A stretch of 40,386 bases of DNA, taken from positions 1 through 40,386 of the IMG/VR virus record IMGVR_UViG_3300042922_000291; one strand, written 5' to 3'. Below the pieces are notes generated by a model that searched no databases, was not told where the DNA came from, and was given only the letters and a program-made list of their open reading frames with translations. The position numbers and the translations under genes are program-made. Positions 1 through 6,658 of this stretch are shown piece after piece. The DNA comes from a virus. Position 1 is the first letter of the stretch, and every line of letters starts with the position of its first letter.

Positions 1-214
1 CTGTGTTAGTGGCTGCACTTTGGTCTCCTGTGTTAGTGGCTGCACTGCGGTATCCTGTGTTAGTGGCTGCACTTTGGTATCCTGTGTTAGTGGCTGCACT
101 TTGGTCTCCTGTGTTAGTGGCTGCACTGCGGTATCCTGTGTTAGTGGCTGCACTTTGGTCTCCTGTGTTAGTGGCTGCACTGCGGTATCCTGTGTTAGTG
201 GCTGCACTGCGGTC
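1..214. repeat. 27-bp tandem repeat array, left part (~8 copies)
   Basis: About eight near-perfect copies of a 27-bp unit (plus-strand core gctgcac-n7-8-cctgtgttagtg). It continues the array at 39625-40386. Copies differ almost only in two codons: TAC/GAC and CAA/CGC on the minus strand. There are no spacers, so this is not a CRISPR array. Confidence 0.95.
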
Positions 215-556
215 TTGATCATTAGTTACTTTGGCATTTTCCCAATCAACTTTTGATTTTATGTATTCAACTCCGGCTTTAATCAATCCTGGAAGCCCTA
301 TTTCAACTCCGATATGAATTTTGGATGCTGCTACCTTGCTGTCTCCGTCATCTCTTTTGTCAAGCTTTCCGTCTCCTTCAACTTCACAATATCTGCTATC
401 TGCAGGAGGATAATATCCAAATACATCTAACGGATATTCGCAGAAGTGAAATCCATTATTGCAGCACTTTGCGCCCTTTTCTTCATAATCCTTGCCTAGT
501 TCAAATTGAAAATTCCTGCACTGTAATTTCTCATTAAATCCTTTAAAACCTTTCAT
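1..556 (-). CDS. Nonapeptide-repeat protein, N-terminal part (gene crosses the window ends)
   Basis: The ATG at 554-556 follows GAGGGGG and opens a reading frame that enters the 27-bp repeat array and runs off base 1; it continues at 40386-39399. The first ~116 residues form a folded head (starts MKGFKGFNEK, with CRNFQFELG, CCNNGFHFC and GYYPPADSRYC) of the kind I recall as DUF7666 in Firmicute phages. The frame then becomes SAATNTG-x-x nonapeptides (x-x = YR, DQ or YQ), which I infer form a beta-solenoid. It is an early-operon gene, downstream of the 557-847 gene and upstream of Gp157. Function is unknown. Confidence 0.85.
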   Translation of the reverse strand, partial: MKGFKGFNEKLQCRNFQFELGKDYEEKGAKCCNNGFHFCEYPLDVFGYYPPADSRYCEVEGDGKLDKRDDGDSKVAASKIHIGVEIGLPGLIKAGVEYIKSKVDWENAKVTNDQDRSAATNTGYRSAATNTGDQSAATNTGYRSAATNTGDQSAATNTGYQSAATNTGYRSAATNTGDQSAATNT

Positions 557-847
557 CTATGCTTCCCCCTCAATTTTATTTTCATCATTTTCAAACAACA
601 AACTATCTGTGATGCAAAAGAATGTTAAGCCGCTGATAATGCATGTGTATTTATATTGTCTTTTGTCAAATCTCTCAACTGTGTATTTTTTGTCTTCTAT
701 AATTTTCTTGAAATCTTCTTCGCCGTAATACTGAAATGCCTCTTTTTCATCTCCTAGGTATGAAATATTTATAATACCTAGTTCCTTTGCTTTTAATGTT
801 GCTAGTCTAAAATCAACTGCACCATCAACTAATTTTTCTGTTTGCAT
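557..847 (-). CDS. Hypothetical early phage protein (96 aa)
   Basis: The ATG at 845-847 is preceded by AAAGGA. The soluble product is rich in charged residues (KKIIEDKKYTVERFDKRQYKY) and has a hydrophobic stretch near the C-terminus (IISGLTFFCITDSLLF) that is more likely a buried strand than a membrane segment. Its stop TAG sits three bases upstream of the repeat-protein ATG, and its final codons carry that gene's ribosome site (GAGGGGG), so the two are probably translationally coupled. I recognise no family. Confidence 0.75.
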   Translation of the reverse strand: MQTEKLVDGAVDFRLATLKAKELGIINISYLGDEKEAFQYYGEEDFKKIIEDKKYTVERFDKRQYKYTCIISGLTFFCITDSLLFENDENKIEGEA

Positions 848-888
848 TTCTTTGTCCTTTCTGCTACAATGTAGCTGAATAAATTTTT

Positions 889-1263
889 TTAATTGCTGCT
901 GATTAGTTCGTACCTAATCGGCTCTTTTTTTCTACAGTTTGGAGGTAATCCGTATTTGATTCTCCAGTACCTTATTGCCCCCTCACTAAGTCCAATTTTT
1001 AAAGAAATTTTGTAATCACTTAAGTTTTGCTTGTAATACTCCAGGAACTTATCTTTTGTTAGCTCCTTTTTATGCTTGTTATTTACTGCCTTTGCAGGTG
1101 CTTCTAACTCGCAACCATTATCTTGAAGTATTTTGATAATTTTTTCTTTGCTAAAAAGAGTCAACTCTTGAAGCAACTTTATTCTGTTTAGGTTTACGTC
1201 TGCTTTTTTGTACATTCCGCATATTTCTTCTTCTGAATACAACAGCCTTGAAATTTTCAACAC
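889..1263 (-). CDS. Small helix-turn-helix-like protein
   Basis: 124 residues. Residues ~9-48 (EEEICGMYKKA...NRIKLLQEL...EKIIKIL) resemble a short phage domain in which a predicted HTH follows an EEIC-x-x-Y motif. A second helical block near 80-110 (YKISLKIGLSEGAIRYWRIKYGLP) also reads as an HTH, so this is a likely DNA-binding regulator. The start is uncertain. A TAG lies just upstream of the GTG at 1261-1263, TTG follows at 1258-1260, and the AGGAGG is almost adjacent to both. The 5' end overlaps the preceding membrane-protein gene by up to 113 bp in another frame. Confidence 0.6.
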   Translation of the reverse strand: MLKISRLLYSEEEICGMYKKADVNLNRIKLLQELTLFSKEKIIKILQDNGCELEAPAKAVNNKHKKELTKDKFLEYYKQNLSDYKISLKIGLSEGAIRYWRIKYGLPPNCRKKEPIRYELISSN

Positions 1264-1366
1264 CTCCTACATCCTGCCAAGCAAACACCGTAATCCATCC
1301 GGCTACTGTTATAAAGAATGCTTGTACAGCTATTGTTATTAATTCACTTGCTAGATCTGAAAACAT
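1151..1366 (-). CDS. Small single-pass membrane protein
   Basis: The ATG at 1364-1366 has an excellent ribosome site (AAGGAGGGAGG). The 71-aa product has one hydrophobic segment at residues ~9-29 (LITIAVQAFFITVAGWITVFAW) followed by a strongly basic tail (RRRN, KSRRKPKQNK). The coding end overlaps the next gene in another frame, so the distal part may be constrained by that gene. It could be a small inner-membrane effector made early. It is not an obvious holin, because the lysis genes lie elsewhere. Confidence 0.55.
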   Translation of the reverse strand: MFSDLASELITIAVQAFFITVAGWITVFAWQDVGGVENFKAVVFRRRNMRNVQKSRRKPKQNKVASRVDSF

Positions 1367-1377
1367 ATCCTCCCTCC

Positions 1378-1908
1378 TTAGATTGATTTTAAATATTCTG
1401 GTATATTCTGATATCTAACAGGAAATATCATTGCTATTTCTTCATTATCTTGTGTGTAGATTGGTTGATTTGGACCTGAACCATATAACTTTGTATAGTC
1501 TGCTATATCAACAATATCTGCGTACACCTTATTAACAAAGATATAGTCGCTTTCTGATTTTAAAATAACGTCATCTTGGAGACTTCTTATGTTCATAAGA
1601 CTTGTGTATTTTATTTCATTCTTCGGTATATTCTCCAGTAGCTCTACAAGAAATTTAATTCTCTTTTCATCTAGAGGCTCTGGACCTTTGTACATATTCC
1701 TTATTTCATATCCCTTTCCTACTTCTGGAATTGCCTGGAATAAATTTATTAGGGTTACAAATATGCCTTTTTCTATGTGCAGTTGCTTTGTTGTCCTTAT
1801 CCCCCAATACCCAGTAAAGAGGTAACTGTATTTTTCTGTCCTGAACCAAACTACTTGTGAAAACTTGCTGTATTTAAGCGCTTTTCCTAGATTTTTAAAA
1901 TTTATCAT
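1378..1908 (-). CDS. Hypothetical early protein (176 aa)
   Basis: I choose the internal ATG at 1906-1908 because AAAGGAGG lies nine bases upstream and because it begins just after the stop of the excisionase-like gene; the longer frame would overlap that gene. The product is soluble and mixed alpha/beta. It starts MINFKNLGKAL and ends near QDNEEIAMIFPVRYQ. A sliding-clamp-like fold is conceivable from the strand pattern, but no motif supports it. Family not recognised. Confidence 0.7.
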   Translation of the reverse strand: MINFKNLGKALKYSKFSQVVWFRTEKYSYLFTGYWGIRTTKQLHIEKGIFVTLINLFQAIPEVGKGYEIRNMYKGPEPLDEKRIKFLVELLENIPKNEIKYTSLMNIRSLQDDVILKSESDYIFVNKVYADIVDIADYTKLYGSGPNQPIYTQDNEEIAMIFPVRYQNIPEYLKSI

Positions 1909-1925
1909 CTTTGCATTCCTCCTTT

Positions 1926-2126
1926 CTATAAATGTCTTCCTTCTTTTGTGGCTTTGTCCAACCAATCCTTAAATAATCCGCTATTAATCTTTGAATGTGT
2001 TCCAACTTTAATTACTGGAAGAGTCTTATCCGTTCTTATCAACTCTCTTAAAGTATTTTCACCAATTCCGAATATAGCTGCAGTTTCTGTTACTGTTAGC
2101 ATGTATTTATATTGTCCTTCTGGCAT
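1926..2126 (-). CDS. xis: Tn916-type excisionase-like winged-helix protein
   Basis: The start is the ATG at 2124-2126, eight bases after AAAGGAGG; the longer frame has no site. The 66-residue product reads YMLTVTETAAIFGIGENTLREL...LPVIKVGTHSKINSGLFKDWL, the Tn916 Xis-like pattern of an HTH followed by a small wing. The likely role is bending attL/attR DNA so the integrase excises the prophage. It lies in the early operon, on the opposite strand and ~2.7 kb from int, so excision would be switched on with lytic transcription. A role as a small transcription regulator is also possible. Confidence 0.7.
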   Translation of the reverse strand: MPEGQYKYMLTVTETAAIFGIGENTLRELIRTDKTLPVIKVGTHSKINSGLFKDWLDKATKEGRHL

Positions 2127-2142
2127 TGCCTTAACCTCCTTT

Positions 2143-2397
2143 CTAATCCATATCATCCATGCTATTTAGCAAATCTCTAAAAGCTTCTATTATCGGGCTA
2201 TCCGGTTTTATTGTCAAAACTGGAATATAATCAATATTCAAAGTTATTACATTAGTTTCTAGTACATGATGAAAGGACACGTGTTCATCCAATGCCATTC
2301 CTAGTTCAAGTGTTTTTCCATCAGAACTTGAAACATGTATGTCTGAACAGAACTCTATTGCTTTTATTGCCTTGTTAAAGTTTTGTATGTTTGTCAT
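2143..2397 (-). CDS. Hypothetical early protein (84 aa)
   Basis: The ATG at 2395-2397 has TAGGAGAG upstream. The protein is acidic with alternating strand-like segments (VITLNIDYIPVLTIK) and a helical C-terminus (IIEAFRDLLNSMDDMD). It sits between the antirepressor and the excisionase-like gene. No family recognised. Confidence 0.65.
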   Translation of the reverse strand: MTNIQNFNKAIKAIEFCSDIHVSSSDGKTLELGMALDEHVSFHHVLETNVITLNIDYIPVLTIKPDSPIIEAFRDLLNSMDDMD

Positions 2398-2407
2398 GTT
2401 ATCTCTC

Positions 2408-3175
2408 CTACGCTACTTTGTTTTTAATAGCCATTTCCTTAACTATAGCTATGTAACCCTCAATTAATTTCTTATCATCAGCAATTACATCAAGTATTGT
2501 TAACTTATCTCTTTTAGACTTGCTTGCACCTTCTTCTGCCATTCTTCTACGTTTGTTTGTAAGTCTTGTTTGTACATCAACTCCAATTCTTTCATTTAAC
2601 AGCTTATAGCTTTTCTCTCTTACATCTTTTATGTGTTCAAATCCGCCTAATTCCAAAGCTATTTTGTTGATTAATATTGTTGTGTCGCTTCTCCAACTTG
2701 CAGGACTTAACGTTATTACGTCACGCATGTTTTGAATTTCTTGCTTATTGTTATTTATTTCCTGTTGCAATTGCTTCTGCTGTAGTTCTATATTTATCAG
2801 CAACTGGAGTTGTGGAGACAGTTCTTGTATTTTAGATGAAAGCTTAACTGCCCCCTCTTCAACTTTTATGAAATAGTTTCTTGCCTGTTCTCCTTTTTCG
2901 TTCTTTGCTGTCATAGAAAGTTTTTTAGCAAATGCAGCCGTCAGATTGTAATCTTTTACAATATTGCCCTCGACATCAATGTCGAACCCCTCGTAATCTA
3001 TTCCTTCTTCTGCAAATTGATTATCTGTAATATTTGCTTTTGCCCATCTTGAAAATTGTCCTTTGGAAAGTTCTAGAAATTCGTAAAGTTTTCTAGCTGT
3101 TGCTCTTCCTTTTTCATCAACACCTAAAGCAATTTCTATAGGTGTTTGCTTTGTAATGCCTATTAATTCGTTCAT
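2408..3175 (-). CDS. ant: Phage antirepressor, AntA/AntB family
   Basis: 255 residues. The N-terminal ~100 residues match the AntA/AntB domain (ARKLYEFLELSKGQFSRWAKANI...DYNLTAAFAKKLSM). A coiled-coil linker follows (QLQQKQLQQEINNNKQEIQN). The C-terminal ~100 residues are a helical domain of the ORF6C type. Family knowledge says such proteins bind and inactivate a phage repressor to promote lytic growth; here the natural target would be the CI/ImmR-like protein at 3579. A perfect operator-like inverted repeat overlapping a TATAAT lies directly upstream, so the repressor probably also silences this gene separately from the main early promoter. Confidence 0.85.
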   Translation of the reverse strand: MNELIGITKQTPIEIALGVDEKGRATARKLYEFLELSKGQFSRWAKANITDNQFAEEGIDYEGFDIDVEGNIVKDYNLTAAFAKKLSMTAKNEKGEQARNYFIKVEEGAVKLSSKIQELSPQLQLLINIELQQKQLQQEINNNKQEIQNMRDVITLSPASWRSDTTILINKIALELGGFEHIKDVREKSYKLLNERIGVDVQTRLTNKRRRMAEEGASKSKRDKLTILDVIADDKKLIEGYIAIVKEMAIKNKVA

Positions 3176-3193
3176 TATTTTCTCCTTTCTTTT

Positions 3194-3210
3194 CTTGCAT
3201 TATATGCAAG
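3194..3210. promoter_or_regulatory. Operator with embedded -10 upstream of the antirepressor
   Basis: CTTGCATTATATGCAAG is a perfect inverted repeat of 7-bp halves around 3 bp. On the minus strand it embeds TATAAT (3199-3204), so repressor binding would cover a -10 element for the antirepressor gene. The -35 is poor. It shares half-sites with the operators at 3432-3450 and 3485-3501. Confidence 0.7.
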
Positions 3211-3212
3211 TT

Positions 3213-3413
3213 TTAATTTAAAAAAATTTCTACCTTTTCACTATCCGTTAATCCTAGGAAATTAGATAAAATATTAACTTCCTCAATGTACAAACTACCT
3301 TTACCGTTCATTTTATTACTAAATGTTGTAATACTAACATCTAAAGCAATTGCACAATCTTCATAAGTTTTCTTTTTTTCGACTAATTTCCCTTTTAATT
3401 TGTCTGTGTTCAA
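3213..3413 (-). CDS. Cro-like XRE regulator
   Basis: I choose the TTG at 3411-3413, eight bases after GAGG, rather than the GTG that overlaps that site. The product is ~66 residues, beginning with NTDKLKGKLVEKKKTYEDCAIAL, and its HTH spans roughly residues 15-50 (VSITTFSNKMNGKGSLYIEEVNILSNFLGL), the DUF739/Cro pattern. As the first gene of the leftward operon, transcribed divergently from the repressor, it most likely binds the same operators and represses the lysogeny promoter during lytic growth. Confidence 0.8.
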   Translation of the reverse strand: MNTDKLKGKLVEKKKTYEDCAIALDVSITTFSNKMNGKGSLYIEEVNILSNFLGLTDSEKVEIFLN

Positions 3414-3431
3414 CTTTTTCACCTCTTTTCT

Positions 3432-3450
3432 ACTTGCCTGTTGTGCAAGT
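3432..3450. promoter_or_regulatory. Operator between the divergent promoters (site 2)
   Basis: ACTTGCCTGTTGTGCAAGT: halves CTTGCCT and GTGCAAG separated by 3 bp, with the same 17-bp geometry as the other operators. It lies just downstream of the -10 of the leftward early promoter, a position from which a bound repressor would block initiation. Confidence 0.7.
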
Positions 3451-3458
3451 TTTGTCTA

Positions 3459-3487
3459 ATTATAATATATGTGTCGGAAGTTGTCAA
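3459..3487 (-). promoter_or_regulatory. Leftward early promoter
   Basis: On the minus strand: TTGACA (3482-3487), a 17-bp spacer, then TATAAT (3459-3464), a perfect sigma-A consensus. It drives the Cro-like gene, the antirepressor and probably the whole early operon. The -35 overlaps the operator at 3485-3501. Confidence 0.85.
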
Positions 3488-3501
3488 GCATGTCATGCAA
3501 G
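3485..3501. promoter_or_regulatory. Operator between the divergent promoters (site 3)
   Basis: CAAGCATGTCATGCAAG fits the operator geometry: the right half ATGCAAG is perfect and the left half CAAGCAT differs at two positions. It overlaps the leftward -35. A further lone half-site, CTTGCAT, lies at 3527-3533 over the rightward -35. Confidence 0.65.
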
Positions 3502-3527
3502 TTTTTTTAAAATTTATTTTATTTATC

Positions 3528-3555
3528 TTGCATGCCGTTAAATTTGTAGTATAAT
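3528..3555 (+). promoter_or_regulatory. Rightward lysogeny promoter
   Basis: TTGCAT (3528-3533), a 16-bp spacer, TATAAT (3550-3555). It is followed by GGAGG (3564-3568) and the repressor ATG. The -35 is itself an operator half-site, so the repressor or Cro could regulate it. Confidence 0.75.
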
Positions 3556-3578
3556 ACTAATACGGAGGTGTTTATGAA

Positions 3579-4175
3579 ATGAATAATTTTAATGAGGAAG
3601 TCGGAACAAAAATACATAAAGCACGAATAGAAAAAGGCATAACTTTAAAAGATTTAGGAGATTTAATCGGAATTGCCGAGAGCACAGCTCAGAGATATGA
3701 AAAAGGCAAAATAAAATCTATAGATATAGAAATGATAAAGAAATTAGCTAAAGCATTATCAGTTTCTCCAGCTTACTTAATGGGATGGGATGATAATATT
3801 AAAAAAGCAATGGATGAACTAAATAAAAATATGCAAATCAGTGTGCATAAACAATATGAATTACAACATATCATGCAAGAATTAAACAAAAACGATATAA
3901 ACGAAGAAGAAAGAACAAAATTGTTAGATAAAGTAACATCTCTGCTAGAACAGCAAGAAATAAATATTAACAAGAAAAATCTTACATATTATTATGATAA
4001 ACTCAATGATATCGGTCAACAAGAAGCGATCAAAAGAGTTGAAGAACTTACATATATCGATAAATATATAAAGGTACCAGAACACTTAATACTTAAAGCT
4101 GCACATGAAATAGATGGAGCTTCAGAAGAAGACAAGCAACATGATTATGATTTGATGGATGATGACAATTTCTAA
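3579..4175 (+). CDS. CI/ImmR-like repressor, XRE family
   Basis: 198 residues. The N-terminal HTH at residues ~8-62 (IHKARIEKGITLKDLGDLIGIAESTAQRYEKG) is followed by a helical, charged C-terminal region. There is no S24/LexA autocleavage domain, so direct RecA-stimulated self-cleavage is not expected. Instead the next gene is an ImmA/IrrE-type metalloprotease, the ImmR-ImmA arrangement known from ICEBs1 and many Firmicute phages. GGAGG precedes the start by 10 bases, with a three-codon ATG-AAA-TGA mini-frame overlapping the start codon. I infer that it keeps the early promoter silent in the lysogen. Confidence 0.85.
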   Translation: MNNFNEEVGTKIHKARIEKGITLKDLGDLIGIAESTAQRYEKGKIKSIDIEMIKKLAKALSVSPAYLMGWDDNIKKAMDELNKNMQISVHKQYELQHIMQELNKNDINEEERTKLLDKVTSLLEQQEININKKNLTYYYDKLNDIGQQEAIKRVEELTYIDKYIKVPEHLILKAAHEIDGASEEDKQHDYDLMDDDNF

Positions 4176-4198
4176 AATGGCATACTGGGGGATAATAA

Positions 4199-4654
4199 AT
4201 GACATATGAGGAATTAATAAAAGAATGCGAAACTAAAGGCTTAATAGTAAAGGAAAAACATTTAAAAGGCAATAAGGGACTTGTAGTAAAAAATAAGGTT
4301 GCTATAAAAAAAGATATGACAATTATTGAAAAATCATGTGTATTGGCTGAAGAGTTAGGACATTATCATACCAATACAGGCAATATACTAGATTTGTCTG
4401 ATATTGACAACAGAAAACAGGAATTAAAGGCAAGGCAATGGGCATTTGACAAACAGATTGGATTGATAGGAATTATTCGTGCGTATGAAGGTAGATGCAG
4501 AGACAAAGCTGAAATGGCTGAGTTTTTAGAAGTCACAGAATTTTTTTTAGAAGATGCACTTGAATGTTATAGACATAAATATGGAACTGGTGTAAAAGTA
4601 GACAACTATACAATATATTTCGAACCATATTTATATGTACTTAAAATGATATAA
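4199..4654 (+). CDS. ImmA/IrrE-like metallopeptidase
   Basis: 151 residues, with GGGGG seven bases before the ATG. The active-site region is AEELGHYHT (residues 50-58): the catalytic Glu (52) and His55 are there, but the first His of HExxH is Glu51. Many clostridial phage members look like this as I recall, and His57 could contribute to metal binding. The following helix (KARQWAFDKQIG) carries the family's second conserved block. ImmA proteins cleave their partner repressor, so this should be the derepression trigger for the gene upstream, with which it is co-transcribed (23-bp gap). Confidence 0.8.
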   Translation: MTYEELIKECETKGLIVKEKHLKGNKGLVVKNKVAIKKDMTIIEKSCVLAEELGHYHTNTGNILDLSDIDNRKQELKARQWAFDKQIGLIGIIRAYEGRCRDKAEMAEFLEVTEFFLEDALECYRHKYGTGVKVDNYTIYFEPYLYVLKMI

Positions 4655-4710
4655 AAATAATGCCCAGTACTACCAATACCAGGCACTATCAGAACACATA
4701 ACCAAATATT

Positions 4711-4798
4711 CGTTTTCACAAAATTGTGAAAGCGAGCAACAAATATAAGATTAAATGCCCCACTTCACAATCATTTTAGCATTTAATCCTTATATTTG
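4711..4798. repeat. Two inverted repeats between the protease gene and integrase
   Basis: The first repeat has arms TTTCACAA (4714-4721) and TTGTGAAA (4724-4731). The second is large: a 19-nt arm at 4740-4758 pairs with a 20-nt arm at 4779-4798 with only one bulged base, around a 20-nt loop. Neither is followed by a T-tract, so they are not simple terminators. They lie 34 bp upstream of the integrase start and could attenuate integrase expression or bind protein. Confidence 0.7.
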
Positions 4799-4831
4799 CA
4801 ATGGAAAAAACAAATAGAAAGGATGAAAAAT

Positions 4832-6004
4832 ATGACAAAAGCTAAAACAAACACGTCAATCAGAGATTACGATTATTTTCGTGTCGTTCTGACAATCGGC
4901 AAGGATGCAAAAGGCAACCCTATTCAAAAACAATTCTATGGGACTTCAAAGACAGATGCAGAAGCTAAAAGAACCGAGTACATAAAAAATATCACTGCTG
5001 GAATAAATCCTGACCTTGCTTCACAGTCTTTGTCTATGGCCATGCACACCTGGTTATGGGATATAGAAAAGCGAAACGGTAATAAATCATCAAGCTTTGA
5101 GCGTTATGAAGGAATTTATCGTAATTATGTAGAGAATTCTGATTTAGGTGTATTGGTAGTCTCGGAAATAAGAAAAATAGCAGTACAAAAACATTACAAT
5201 AAACTTTTGGATGATGGCAAAACATATTCACAGGTTAAAAGTCTTAATAAACTTCTCAATAAATTTTTTAATTACGCAGAGCAGGACGGTTATGTAATAA
5301 AGAACCCATGCAGAGGAATGAGACTTCCAAAGAATGATGAAGATAATCTTGAAGAAGAGGACAAAGTTGTTGAGACTTTCACTAAGGATGAGCTAAAGAA
5401 AATAATGGATTCTCTTGGTCATGAAAAAATAAGATACATTGTAATGTTTGCAACTTTTACAGGGGCGCGTCTTGGTGAAATTCTTGCGTTAAAGAAAACA
5501 GATCTGCTGAATGATGATTGCTCAATTAACATAAATAAAAGTGTAAGAAGAGTTAAAGTGTATGATTCAGAAGGGAAAGGACATTATGAGGTCAAGGTTA
5601 CCAAACCAAAGACTAAATATTCAATTAGAGAAAATCCAATTCCAGAAGTGCTAAAACCAGAACTTAAGAAGTTATCTAAGCTGGTAGCTGAAGAAAGATT
5701 AAAACTAGGACCTGCGTATGATGATAAAAGTTTACTGTTCCCATCATTAACCGGAACTTATCTAGACCAGCAGAACGTTGCTAAAACATGGAAAAGAGCT
5801 TTAGAAAAAGCTGAAGTGCCATACAAAAAATTTCACGCTCTAAGGCATACATTTGCTACTAATCTATTTGAAAAGGGAGTGGACATTGTAACCGTATCTA
5901 GACTGCTTGGGCACAGTACAATCAAAACAACAGAAATATACACCCATGTTTTAAACGAAGTAAAGAATAAAGAAGTAGAATGCCTGAACGACTTATTAAT
6001 CTGA
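4832..6004 (+). CDS. int: Tyrosine-type phage integrase
   Basis: I choose the ATG at 4832, preceded by AGAAAGGA, over the upstream TTG; this gives 390 residues. The N-terminus is an arm-binding domain ([20 protein letters not shown]), followed by a SAM-like core-binding domain and a catalytic domain. Catalytic residues visible are Arg213 (TGARLGE), His335 and Arg338 (HALRH), His361 (LLGHST) and Tyr370 (EIYTHVL). It integrates the phage at the tRNA-derived attP lying directly downstream. Transcription probably continues from the repressor promoter, tuned by the hairpins upstream. Confidence 0.95.
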   Translation: MTKAKTNTSIRDYDYFRVVLTIGKDAKGNPIQKQFYGTSKTDAEAKRTEYIKNITAGINPDLASQSLSMAMHTWLWDIEKRNGNKSSSFERYEGIYRNYVENSDLGVLVVSEIRKIAVQKHYNKLLDDGKTYSQVKSLNKLLNKFFNYAEQDGYVIKNPCRGMRLPKNDEDNLEEEDKVVETFTKDELKKIMDSLGHEKIRYIVMFATFTGARLGEILALKKTDLLNDDCSININKSVRRVKVYDSEGKGHYEVKVTKPKTKYSIRENPIPEVLKPELKKLSKLVAEERLKLGPAYDDKSLLFPSLTGTYLDQQNVAKTWKRALEKAEVPYKKFHALRHTFATNLFEKGVDIVTVSRLLGHSTIKTTEIYTHVLNEVKNKEVECLNDLLI

Positions 6005-6014
6005 AAATAAAAAT

Positions 6015-6047
6015 AAGACTGTGATTATATCGCAGTCTTTTCTTTTG
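6015..6047 (+). terminator. Terminator after integrase
   Basis: An 11-bp stem, AAGACTGTGAT with ATCGCAGTCTT (one G-T wobble), loop TAT, then TTCTTTT. It ends the repressor-protease-integrase transcript before attP. Confidence 0.9.
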
Positions 6048-6060
6048 GGCTTTATCCAAT

Positions 6061-6080
6061 TATGTTAATTTTATGTTAAT
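6061..6080. repeat. Putative integrase arm-type site, left
   Basis: A 20-bp sequence made of two ATGTTAAT units. An identical 20-bp copy lies at 6268-6287 on the other side of the attP core. A symmetrical pair around a core is the expected arrangement for integrase arm-binding sites. Confidence 0.65.
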
Positions 6081-6123
6081 TCAATTTTGTTCGATTGGTT
6101 AAAACCGCTGTAATGCTTGCTAT

Positions 6124-6175
6124 TGGTGCACCGTGAGGGATTCGAACCCACGACCTTCCGGATTGAAATTTCAAT
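6124..6175 (-). other. attP: attP core: 3' end of a tRNA gene
   Basis: On the minus strand, 6163-6124 reads as the 3' part of a tRNA: anticodon-stem 3' strand CCGGA, variable loop AGGTC, T-arm around TTCGAAT, acceptor ACGGTGC, discriminator A and CCA. No 5' half is present, so this is attP and not a complete tRNA. The perfect 14-bp palindrome ATTGAAATTTCAAT (6162-6175) sits where the anticodon loop would be, a usual strand-exchange position for phage integrases. Resemblance is best to arginine tRNAs, but identity is not certain. Integration would restore the host tRNA 3' end. Confidence 0.85.
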
Positions 6176-6267
6176 GTTTTATCGTGTTTTATCTTTTTTT
6201 ATTATTGATTTTTTAATCCGTATAACATTTTAATGGCTTGTACATTTTTATATGTTTTTGTGCCTAT

Positions 6268-6287
6268 TATGTTAATTTTATGTTAAT
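6268..6287. repeat. Putative integrase arm-type site, right
   Basis: A second, identical copy of the 20-bp ATGTTAAT-doublet found at 6061-6080. The two flank the attP core at roughly 45 and 93 bp. Confidence 0.65.
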
Positions 6288-6306
6288 ATATTTTTGAGGT
6301 GATATT

Positions 6307-6546
6307 TTGAAAATTATAAATGAACCTATTAAAGTCCTTGCTATATTTCATAAGGATGGAAAAATCGAACCGGTCAAATTCTGGTATGAAGATGAGCCGG
6401 TCGTGGTAGAAAAAGTTCTCAAAATTTATGAAGATAAGAGCTTTGGACATAATAATATAATGTTCATATGCCAGCACAGAGGCTGTGATATATACGAATT
6501 AAAGTATGAGATTAAGAATAACACTTGGTATATGTTCAAAAAATAA
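6307..6546 (+). CDS. Small conserved Firmicute-type protein (cargo)
   Basis: 79 residues from a TTG at 6307, six bases after GAGGTG. The pattern (EPIKVLAIFHKDGKIEPVKFWYEDE...VEKVLKIYE...FICQHRGCDIYELKYEIKNNTWYMFK) resembles a small chromosomal protein common in Clostridia that I cannot name; it looks like a compact beta-rich fold. It lies immediately beside attP, would be the outermost gene at one end of the prophage, and is the only plus-strand gene outside the lysogeny cluster. A host-derived gene carried as cargo is the simplest reading. Confidence 0.75.
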   Translation: MKIINEPIKVLAIFHKDGKIEPVKFWYEDEPVVVEKVLKIYEDKSFGHNNIMFICQHRGCDIYELKYEIKNNTWYMFKK

Positions 6547-6573
6547 AAAAAGACCAGGCGTTATACCTGGTCT
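6544..6573 (-). terminator. Terminator, strong on the minus strand
   Basis: Stem AGACCAGG/CCTGGTCT (6551-6558 with 6566-6573), loop of 7. On the minus strand it is followed by seven Us and is a good intrinsic terminator. On the plus strand the tail is weaker. It would end the leftward transcript from 6776-6804 and also close the 6307 gene. Confidence 0.85.
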
Positions 6574-6658
6574 TCATATATTTAGAGCAATCAAATTAAT
6601 TTTAATTTATTTATCAGCCTAACCGATTGAGTAGACAGGCTACCCAATGGGGTTACAA

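Noticed and set aside
1-256. Plus-strand frames through the repeat
   Set aside because: Shadows of the repeat with no start signals, in the direction opposite to all neighbouring genes.
6124-6175. Functional phage tRNA gene
   Set aside because: Only the 3' half is present; no D-arm or 5' acceptor strand can be found beyond 6175.
6124-6175. UCA anticodon implying a UGA-reading host
   Set aside because: The apparent TCA lies in the phage palindrome outside the paired tRNA region, and phage genes use TGA as a normal stop (e.g. int).
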